Positions 14,743 through 20,622 of a stretch of 20,622 nt of DNA are shown one piece after another. The stretch comes from CAZOWW01 sp964583765 (GTDB lineage: Bacteria; Actinomycetota; Actinomycetes; Actinomycetales; Kineosporiaceae), in the NCBI GenBank assembly GCA_964583765.1, contig CAZOWW010000108.1, forward strand, positions 1-20,622. Reading direction: 5' to 3'. Every line of letters begins with the position of its first letter. Within the stretch, counting starts at the first letter, position 1. The notes under the pieces were generated by a model. The model did no database searches and had not been told where the DNA came from. It worked only from the letters and a program-made list of their open reading frames with translations. A program made the position numbers and the translations under genes.

Positions 14743-15263
14743 ACGGCTCCGAGCTGGACGTCGTCCTGTTCTGGGGGCACAAGCCTTCCCCGGACGGTTC
14801 CCCCGGGCACGGCTGTCTGAGCCAGTGGTGGTCGGCGCCGTTCACCGTCGACGGGACCAGTTACCCGACCGCGGAGCACTGGATGATGGCCGGCAAGGCC
14901 CGGCTGTTCGACGACCAGGAGGGTCTGGCTGCCGTGCTCGCCGCACCCAGCCCCGGCGCGGCCAAGGCAGCCGGCCGCAGGGTGCGACGGTTCGACGAGG
15001 AGCGGTGGGTCGATGCCCGCTACGACCTCGTGCGTGACGGCAACCTCGCCAAGTTCACCCAGCACGCCGGCCTGCGGCAGGTGCTTCTGCACACGGGCAA
15101 CCGGGTCCTGGCCGAGGCCAGCCCGTTCGACCGGATCTGGGGTATCGGCATGACGGCCAGGAACCCAGGCGCCAGCCGCCCGAGCTGCTGGCAAGGCCTC
15201 AACCTGCTCGGCTTCGCCCTGATGGACGTCCGCGAGCAGCTCCGAGGGTCGGACTGCGAGTGA
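14685..15263 (+). CDS. NADAR family protein (YbiA-like)
   Basis: The 192-residue cytoplasmic protein is of the NADAR (DUF1768, YbiA-like) family, associated with NAD/ADP-ribose metabolism. Some members are N-glycosidases of riboflavin intermediates, and others have been reported to reverse guanine ADP-ribosylation. The conserved blocks are present: LFWGHKP at about 28-34, LSQWWSAPFTVDG at 45-57, PTAEHWMMAGKARLF at 61-75 with Glu64, LAKFTQHAGLRQVLLHTGNR, SPFDRIWGIGM at 146-156 with Asp149, and CWQGLNLLGFALMDVREQL. ATG 14685 has GGGAG shortly upstream and lies inside the DUF4291 frame, so the two are coupled in one operon. If the C7 frameshift in DUF4291 is corrected, the overlap shrinks to 11 nt. 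Confidence 0.9.
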   Translation: MRPEERLAAARAADAAAEVNGSELDVVLFWGHKPSPDGSPGHGCLSQWWSAPFTVDGTSYPTAEHWMMAGKARLFDDQEGLAAVLAAPSPGAAKAAGRRVRRFDEERWVDARYDLVRDGNLAKFTQHAGLRQVLLHTGNRVLAEASPFDRIWGIGMTARNPGASRPSCWQGLNLLGFALMDVREQLRGSDCE

Positions 15264-15332
15264 ACAACGCATCTGCCATCGCCGGAATGCCGTAGGGATC
15301 CTGGTCACCAGGGCAGCGAGACCGAGCCCCAC

Positions 15333-15338
15333 TACGCT
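15333..15338 (+). promoter_or_regulatory. Candidate -10 for the SauUSI-like gene
   Basis: TACGCT lies 43 nt before the GTG at 15382. Transcription would start near 15345, leaving a short leader containing AGAGGGG at 15371-15377. This suggests the nuclease-helicase gene can be transcribed separately from DUF4291-NADAR. Confidence 0.35.
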
Positions 15339-15381
15339 GGGCAACGCCGCATGACCGGAATGGACGGCGCAGAGGGGCAAA

Positions 15382-18300
15382 GTGCACGAGGGCCTGTACG
15401 AGTCGCTGCTGACCGAGCGGCTGCGGCGGGAACTCGCCCGCCGGCCGGACCTGGTCCCGCAGACGGGGGTCGTGGACGAGGCCCGGCAGCCACATGTCCT
15501 GGGCACTCACCTGGCGCAGGCTGTCCAGGCGACCCTGCTCCGCACCCGCGGGACCGCACGGCGCCTGGAGTTCGTCGACCGACTGTTGGGCGTACTCGCC
15601 GAGTTCGGCGCAGACGACGACCACGTCGGCACGCACGACGATTGCGTTGGCGCTGACGGGGCGAACGACGTCCGGCAGCTACTGGCGCTCGTCGCCGCGG
15701 ACCCGCTGACCGGCCGGAGCCCGGCACGACGTCCCACGACACCGTTGGCCGAGGCTGCGCTGATGACCAACGCCAGGGGCGAGCCGACACTCGCGGCCGA
15801 GCTGCGGGCGGAACTGGACAGCACCGACAGCGTGGACCTGCTCTGCGCGTTCATCACCTGGAACGGGGTCCGGCTGCTGGAGCAGCAGTTGGCCGGGCTG
15901 CGTCGGCGGGGTGTGCCCCTGCGCGTGATCACCACCACGTACCTCGGCGCCACGGAGCGGAGAGCGCTGGACACCCTGGTGCGTGATCACGGCGCCGAGG
16001 TCCGGGTGACCTACGAGACCGAACGCACCCGCCTGCACGCCAAGGCGTGGCTGCTGCGCCGCGCGACCGGCTTCGACACCGCCTACGTGGGGTCGAGCAA
16101 CCTGTCGCACACGGCGCTGGTGGACGGGCTGGAGTGGAACGTCCGCCTCTCCGCGGTGGCGACCCCCGCGCTGATCGACAAGTTCCGGGCCACCTTCGAC
16201 ACCTACTGGGCTGCTCGGGAGTTCGAGCACTACCGGCCCGAGGTGGACGGCGAGCGGCTGCAGACCGCGCTCGACGTGGCGGGCGGGCGGCGCGCGCGGG
16301 ACCGGGTCACGGTCACCCTGTCCGGCCTGGAGGTGACCGCCAAACCACACCAGGCGGAGATCCTCGAGGAGCTGGACGCCGAGCGAACCCTGCACGACCG
16401 GCATCGCAACCTGGTCGTGGCCGCGACCGGCACCGGCAAGACGGTCGTCGCGGCCCTCGACTACCGGCGCCTCGTGCAGCGGACCCACGGCCGGGACCTG
16501 TCCTTGCTGTTCGTCGCACACCGCCGGGAGATCCTCGAACAGTCCCGGCGGGTCTACCAGGAGGTGCTCGGCGACGCCGCATTCGGCGAGCTCTGGGTCG
16601 GGGGGCAGACGCCGCAGCAGGGCCAGCACGTGTTCGCGAGCGTGCAGTCACTGTCCGCGGCCAGGATTGAGAACATCCCGAAGGACCGGTTCGAGGTCGT
16701 CGTCATCGACGAGTTCCACCATGCCCAGGCCACCGGCTACCGCCGCCTGCTCGACCACGTCGAGCCCATCGAACTGCTCGGGTTGACCGCGACGCCAGAG
16801 CGCGGGGACGGCGTCGACGTGCGGACCTTCTTCGAGGGGCGGACGGCGGCCGAGCTGCGGCTGTGGGACGCCCTGGACCAGAACCTGCTCTGCCCGTTCC
16901 ACTACTTCGGGATCCACGACGGGACCGATCTCTCCCGCATGACCTGGCGCCGCGGCGTCTACGACCCGACGGCCCTGGACGGCCTCTACACCGGCAACGA
17001 CGCGCGGCTGCGCATCGTGCTGCGCCAAGTGCGGGACAAGATCTCGGACGTCGGGGGGATGCGGGCGCTGGGGTTCTGCGTCTCCACGGCACACGCCCGT
17101 TGGATGGCCGACCGGTTTTCCGACGCCGGCATCCCCGCCCGCGCCGTCCAGGCGGGGACCCCACGCCAGGAGCGGGCGGAGGTGCTGGACGCCCTGCGCC
17201 GCCGCGAGATCAACGCACTCTTCGCGGTCGACGTGTTCAACGAAGGGCTGGACATCCAGCAGATCGACACCGTGCTGTTCCTGCGGCCGACCGAGAGCGC
17301 GACGGTGTTCCTGCAGCAACTCGGCCGTGGGTTGCGGCCACTGCCGGACAAGTCGGTGCTCACCGCGCTGGACTTTGTCGGGCACCAGCGTCGGGAGTTC
17401 CGCTTCGACCAGCGGTTCGCGGCCATGACCGGGCTGTCTCGCCGCCGGCTGGAGCGGCAGCTCGCCGAGGGCTTCCCCTTCCTGCCGTCCGGCTGCCAGA
17501 TCGTGCTCGACCCGGTCGTCCAGAAGGTGGTGCTGGACGCCGTCCGCCAGCAGCTCGCGCCACGCTGGGCGGCGCTGCGGGACGAGCTGAGGCGCTTCCC
17601 AGGCGACCGGCTCGCCGACTTCCTCGAGGACTCCGGCCGTGACCTCGCCGATGTGCTGCGCGGCCCCGGACGGTCCTGGACGACGCTGTGCCGGGACGCC
17701 GGCAAGCGTCTGCCGAACGCCGGGCCCCGCGAGAGTGCCCTCGTCGGCCGCACCCGGGCCCTCGCCCATGTGGACGACACGATCCGCGTGCACGGTTACC
17801 GGAATCTGCTCGCAGATCGGCCAGCCGCCGGCTCTGCCGCGGACGCGGGGGTCGCTGCGGACCCGGAGGCCGCCGTCACGACAGCCACACCTGCCGGCTC
17901 GGAGCTGGAGCGGCGACTCGCGGCCATGTTGTTCTTCTCGCTGTACCCCGACGGCGGTCCGTTCCCTCGCGTCGAGGCAGGCCTGCAGGCGCTGGGCCAG
18001 GAACCGGCCCTGCGGGACGAGCTGAGCCAGCTGATCGACCTGTCCTACGACCGCACACGCCGGCCGCTGGCCATCCTCGCGGAACTCGAACCTGCGCTGC
18101 GGGAGGTCCCCCTCGCCGTTCACGCGCGCTACAGCCGCGAGGAGATTCTCGCCGCCCTCGACCACGCCAGCATGAAGCGCCGTCCCGGCATCATGCGCGA
18201 GGGCGTGGCCTGGTGCGAGGCCGTACGGTCGGACGCGTTCCTGATCACCTTGCAGAAGTCCGAACGCGACTTCTCGCCCACCACCATGTACCGCGACTAC

Positions 18301-18579
18301 GCCGTCGCTCCCGACCTGTTCCACTGGGAGAGCCAGTCCACGACCTCGGTCAGCTCACCCACCGGGCAGCGGTACCTGCACCACGCCGAGCGCGGCACGC
18401 ACATCCTGTTGTTCGTCCGCACCACCTCGGCCGGCCCGCTCGGCACCGCCCCGTACGTGTTCCTCGGGCCCGCCGACCACGTCAGCCACACCGGCGACCG
18501 GCCCATCGCCATCACCTGGAGACTGCGTACGCCGATGCCCACCGAGACATTCCTCCTCGCCCGCGCCGCCGTGGCGTAG
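15382..18579 (+). CDS. SauUSI-like type IV restriction enzyme (PLD-helicase-DUF3427)
   Basis: This single 1065-residue polypeptide has the domain order of SauUSI, a modification-dependent enzyme that cuts DNA carrying 5-methyl- or hydroxymethylcytosine. An N-terminal segment (1-130) precedes a phospholipase D-type nuclease with an HxK...N motif (His219, Lys221 in LHAKAWLL; GSSNLS near 238-242). The SF2 helicase has Walker A ATGTGKT with Lys353, a DEAH-like box DEFHH at 443-447, LTATPERGDG, and motif VI QQLGRGLR at 645-652. The C-terminal DUF3427 region is about 780-1060 (QKSERDFSPTTMYRDYAV, LFHWESQSTTS, ITWRLRTPMP) and is the presumed target-recognition part. All core residues look intact. 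GTG 15382 has AGAGGGG upstream. A defence role is known for the family; target specificity here is unknown. Confidence 0.9.
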   Translation: MHEGLYESLLTERLRRELARRPDLVPQTGVVDEARQPHVLGTHLAQAVQATLLRTRGTARRLEFVDRLLGVLAEFGADDDHVGTHDDCVGADGANDVRQLLALVAADPLTGRSPARRPTTPLAEAALMTNARGEPTLAAELRAELDSTDSVDLLCAFITWNGVRLLEQQLAGLRRRGVPLRVITTTYLGATERRALDTLVRDHGAEVRVTYETERTRLHAKAWLLRRATGFDTAYVGSSNLSHTALVDGLEWNVRLSAVATPALIDKFRATFDTYWAAREFEHYRPEVDGERLQTALDVAGGRRARDRVTVTLSGLEVTAKPHQAEILEELDAERTLHDRHRNLVVAATGTGKTVVAALDYRRLVQRTHGRDLSLLFVAHRREILEQSRRVYQEVLGDAAFGELWVGGQTPQQGQHVFASVQSLSAARIENIPKDRFEVVVIDEFHHAQATGYRRLLDHVEPIELLGLTATPERGDGVDVRTFFEGRTAAELRLWDALDQNLLCPFHYFGIHDGTDLSRMTWRRGVYDPTALDGLYTGNDARLRIVLRQVRDKISDVGGMRALGFCVSTAHARWMADRFSDAGIPARAVQAGTPRQERAEVLDALRRREINALFAVDVFNEGLDIQQIDTVLFLRPTESATVFLQQLGRGLRPLPDKSVLTALDFVGHQRREFRFDQRFAAMTGLSRRRLERQLAEGFPFLPSGCQIVLDPVVQKVVLDAVRQQLAPRWAALRDELRRFPGDRLADFLEDSGRDLADVLRGPGRSWTTLCRDAGKRLPNAGPRESALVGRTRALAHVDDTIRVHGYRNLLADRPAAGSAADAGVAADPEAAVTTATPAGSELERRLAAMLFFSLYPDGGPFPRVEAGLQALGQEPALRDELSQLIDLSYDRTRRPLAILAELEPALREVPLAVHARYSREEILAALDHASMKRRPGIMREGVAWCEAVRSDAFLITLQKSERDFSPTTMYRDYAVAPDLFHWESQSTTSVSSPTGQRYLHHAERGTHILLFVRTTSAGPLGTAPYVFLGPADHVSHTGDRPIAITWRLRTPMPTETFLLARAAVA

Positions 18580-18608
18580 GAACCTCCGGGCTCTCGCACG
18601 ACGGGGAC

Positions 18609-18614
18609 TACCGT
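18609..18614 (+). promoter_or_regulatory. Candidate -10 of a leaderless GNAT gene
   Basis: TACCGT lies 8 nt before the ATG at 18623 with no SD sequence between, suggesting a leaderless or near-leaderless mRNA separate from the restriction gene 43 bp upstream. Confidence 0.4.
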
Positions 18615-18622
18615 CCTCTGGC

Positions 18623-19087
18623 ATGGGGAACACCGTCGTCGTCCGGCCCGTCAGGGTTCGCGACCCGGAAGTGCTACAGCTCATCGACGCGCTGACGGTC
18701 GAACTGGCGGCCAGCGGTTACCGCGATGACGAGTCATTCGGCTACTCGCCGGAGCAGCTGGAGCACGGCGGGGTGTATCTGGTGGGCGCGAGAATCGCGG
18801 ATCGACTGGCCGGCATCGGTGGAGTGGAGCTGCAGGACGATCATGTCGCCGAACTCAAGCGGTTCTACGTCCACCCTGAGGATCGCGGGTCTGGCGTCGC
18901 GGATGCGCTCATGGCATTCCTCGTCGCCCTTGCGCAGGAGCACGCCGTGCGCGTACTGCGACTGGAGACAGGCGATCGACAGCACGCGGCGCTGAAGTTC
19001 TACCGGCGACACGGGTTCGTCAAGGTCCCCCGATTCCCGCCGTATGTGGAGAGCGCGAGGTCGATCTGCCTGCAACGCGACCTGTGA
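18623..19087 (+). CDS. GNAT family N-acetyltransferase
   Basis: The 154-residue cytoplasmic acetyltransferase has one GNAT fold. The acetyl-CoA-binding motif A is RFYVHPEDRGSGVADALMAF at about 80-99, with the pyrophosphate loop R88-G-S-G-V-A. Motif B is HAALKFYRRHGFVKV at 121-135, with the Tyr (127) that often acts as general acid. The substrate is unknown; YVHP and a terminal PYVES resemble generic small-molecule acetyltransferases. The start at 18623 fits the -10-like TACCGT 8 nt upstream. It follows the SauUSI-like gene closely, but its own promoter element argues against a strict operon. Confidence 0.88.
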   Translation: MGNTVVVRPVRVRDPEVLQLIDALTVELAASGYRDDESFGYSPEQLEHGGVYLVGARIADRLAGIGGVELQDDHVAELKRFYVHPEDRGSGVADALMAFLVALAQEHAVRVLRLETGDRQHAALKFYRRHGFVKVPRFPPYVESARSICLQRDL

Positions 19088-19090
19088 GGT

Positions 19091-19117
19091 GCGCCCTGCG
19101 TGATCCGACGCGGGCGC
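19091..19117. terminator. Hairpin downstream of the GNAT gene
   Basis: GCGCCC pairs with GGGCGC and, after a bulged T, GCGT pairs with ACGC around a 6-nt loop. It begins 4 nt after the GNAT stop and precedes the convergent hypothetical gene. Confidence 0.45.
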
Positions 19118-19242
19118 AGGACGAGCAGACTCGCCGCCTCGCCGATGAGATCGGCTCTCCCCCGGACGAGCACACGTACTGAAGCGATGGCGCTCCCTGG
19201 AGGGGTCGAACACCCTGGGGCGGTCGCACACCCTGGATAGGC

Positions 19243-19773
19243 TCAGACGCCGTCCCTGTCCTCCCGGCCGAAACTCCACACCGTCCCGGGACCGGCCGTG
19301 AGGACGGTGCCGTCCGGCAGGTTGAGCATCCAGTGCTCGTACTCCGCCGAGAAGACCGAGAACGTCCGCAGGACGGTGCCGTCCGCGAACTCGCAGGTCG
19401 TCGAGAGTGACGGCCGTTCGACGCTGATGCGCGAGACCACCTTGCCGTCGAGGCAGGGCACGGCCTTCTCCAACTGCTCGCGCGGGTCCTCGGAGGCGAC
19501 GAAGACCGTCGTCGCGTTCTCGATCCGCCAGGCGGAGCAGTACACCCAGAGGTGGTACTCACCGTGCGGACGACGTTCCGATGCGGACGTGGACAGTCAA
19601 TCCGACTCGGACGTGGACGGTCGGCCCGACTCCGACGGTTGATCCGACGTCGACGGCGGGCCGCCGAACTCCACCGTGAGGAAACTGCCCATGCCGAGCG
19701 CCGTGCCCCACGCCGGCTTGCCGTAGAGCGCGGTGAGCGAGGTCTCCACGGCGGTCCACTCACCCCCGTTCAT
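19243..19773 (-). pseudogene. Hypothetical gene interrupted by an in-frame TGA
   Basis: A single frame of 177 codons from ATG 19773 to the stop at 19243 reads as one protein except for a TGA at codon 59 (19597-19599). The part before the stop (TALYGKPAWGTALGMGSFLT, then VEFGGPPS) and the part after (HGEYHLWVYCSAWRIENATT, CEFADGTVLRTFSVF, LPDGTVLTAGPGTVWSFG) fit together as one small beta-rich cytoplasmic protein of unknown function. The TGA lies in a Ser/Thr/Asp-rich segment built from short DNA repeats (about 19570-19660) that is probably an expansion between the two conserved parts. The likely states are a pseudogene, two separate peptides (the second from GTG 19545), or readthrough. I cannot name the family. 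Confidence 0.6.
19570..19660. repeat. Degenerate short tandem repeat carrying the premature stop
   Basis: On the minus strand, variants of CCGTCCACGTCCGAGTCGGA recur about every 18-24 bp, encoding PSTSDQPSESGRPSTSESD. In one copy a CAA or CGA position reads TGA, which closes the frame of the surrounding gene. Confidence 0.6.
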
Positions 19774-19832
19774 GATCTCTTCGACTCCCGTGACCGATCC
19801 CGTGACCGAATCCGTGCGTTCATTCGCCGAGC

Positions 19833-19922
19833 AACTGGGCCGGGTGGTACCGAACAGCGATCCCACAGGCCGACGCCCGCTACGCCGAGCACCTGGACAC
19901 CTTGAGGGAGGAGGACAACTGA
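19833..19922 (+). pseudogene. 3' remnant of a HigB-like toxin gene
   Basis: The frame ending at TGA 19920-19922 encodes NWAGWYRTAIPQADARYAEH followed by LDTLREEDN, which matches the C-terminus of HigB/Gp49-type RelE-superfamily mRNA interferases. Only about 29 codons are recognisable; a stop lies a few codons further upstream and the catalytic core is missing. The stop overlaps the antitoxin ATG by one base, the usual layout of a higBA operon. The upstream sequence belongs to the neighbouring hypothetical gene, so a deletion or rearrangement removed the toxin body. Confidence 0.65.
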
Positions 19923-20254
19923 TGAGCACCAAGTACACCTCCTGGGCCGAGATCAAGGCCAAGGGCCAGGAACTCGACCCTCGCAGCGAGGCCGACCGCA
20001 CCGCCGGGAAGGCCGCCGCACAGGAACACCGCGAGGCCAACGTCCGCGGACACCAACTCGCCGAGATGCGCAAGGAAACCGGCCTGACCCAGGCCCAACT
20101 GGCCAAGACCCTCGGCGTCTCCCAGGCCCGTATCTCAAAGATCGAGCACGGTGAGGTCTCCGGGATCGAGGTCATCCGCGCCTACGTCACCGCCCTGGGT
20201 GGCACCGTCGACCTCGTCGTCACCCTCGGCGGCCGCACCTGGAAAGTCGCCTGA
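19922..20254 (+). CDS. HigA-like XRE antitoxin, orphan
   Basis: The 110-residue DNA-binding protein has a Cro/CI-type helix-turn-helix at about 44-97 (HQLAEMRKETGLTQAQLAKT, then LGVSQARISKIEHGEVSGIE). The preceding helical segment (SWAEIKAKGQELDPRSEADR) is typical of actinobacterial HigA antitoxins, which neutralise HigB and repress the higBA promoter. ATG 19922 has GGGAGGAGG upstream and overlaps the stop of the toxin remnant by one base. Without an intact toxin it may be a relic or a free-standing regulator or anti-toxin. The operon's native promoter would have been 5' of the lost toxin, so expression may now depend on the new upstream sequence. Confidence 0.88.
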   Translation: MSTKYTSWAEIKAKGQELDPRSEADRTAGKAAAQEHREANVRGHQLAEMRKETGLTQAQLAKTLGVSQARISKIEHGEVSGIEVIRAYVTALGGTVDLVVTLGGRTWKVA

Positions 20255-20622
20255 CCCCTCGCTCGTATCCAGCCAGGCGGGCCCTCTGCATATCGCGGCT
20301 GCCAGGGTCTTTCTCAAGGGGATCCCAGCGGGCACGACGCTCAACGGGACGGACTCGACGGGCCGTTGGGACCTGGAGGAATCCGCGGCGTCATGCCACG
20401 AGCCATGCCACGCAGTTCCCGGCAGACGTCGTCGGCGAGACCACGGTCGGCATCCGCACGGCTCGCCCGGTCAGTGCGGGATCGGCCGCCACGGACGCCT
20501 CACGCACTGGGCGGACCGAAATGCCTCGATCGCGACGGCGACCTCCTGGGCGGTCCGGGTGCGTTCGCAGGGACGCGTCGATTAATTAGTGCAGCGCTTC
20601 GGGGTTGTTGTCCTGCCGATCA
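20255..20622. other. Right-edge region without a convincing gene
   Basis: About 370 bp follow the antitoxin gene. No long, well-biased frame is convincing. On the minus strand, separate frames give short protein-like stretches (DRQDNNPEALH before a TAA at about 20587, AQEVAVAIEAFRSAQC, and LADDVCRELRGMARGM), which could be a broken gene entering from the right edge. I cannot identify it. No terminator is evident after the antitoxin. Confidence 0.35.

Noticed and set aside
19597..19599. Selenocysteine codon
   Set aside because: No selenoprotein family is recognised, no obvious insertion element follows, and the TGA lies in a degenerate repeat, so mutation is the simpler reading.

Overview
The window is high-GC DNA with strong G/C third-position codon bias and GTG/ATG starts. 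It has Sec-secreted polysaccharide- and peptidoglycan-acting enzymes, a MerR regulator with a TipAS domain, a pRiA4b ORF-3 family protein and several apparently leaderless genes. This fits a soil-type actinobacterium; the genus cannot be fixed from the sequence. I see no rRNA, tRNA, CRISPR array or intact transposase.

Left part (1-6377): a possibly decayed minus-strand gene runs off the left edge. Next is a secreted GH5 beta-mannanase with a CBM2 domain (737-2116), preceded by a good promoter and a LacI-type operator. A membrane GGDEF-EAL protein (2401-4374, minus) converges on it, and a strong hairpin and a six-copy 24-bp tandem repeat lie between them. A SMI1/KNR4 protein (4811-5464) and a secreted L,D-transpeptidase (5640-6377, minus) converge on an 18-bp terminator stem.

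Middle part (6629-11368): two unrelated class I SAM methyltransferases, an unrecognised 231-residue protein whose 3' end is triplicated in tandem, and a minus-strand VOC-protein/MerR-TipAS pair joined by an ATGA overlap. Short tandem repeats recur here (29 bp, 22 bp, 30 bp).

Right part (11513-18579) is the most interesting. A pRiA4b ORF-3 family protein is followed by a RlaP-like nucleotidyltransferase (minus), divergent from a DUF4291 gene that overlaps a NADAR gene. These are followed by a 1065-residue PLD-helicase-DUF3427 protein of the SauUSI type, the type IV restriction enzymes that cut methylated DNA. Two matching palindromes 22 bp apart sit over the predicted DUF4291 promoter. I read this as a candidate accessory (defence or nucleic-acid repair/modification) locus that combines predicted NAD/ADP-ribose chemistry with modification-dependent restriction. 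The functional link is inference.

Right edge (18623-20622): a GNAT acetyltransferase, a hypothetical gene interrupted by an in-frame TGA inside a small repeat, an orphan HigA-like antitoxin preceded by only the last ~29 codons of a HigB-like toxin, and about 370 bp without a convincing gene. This end looks rearranged.
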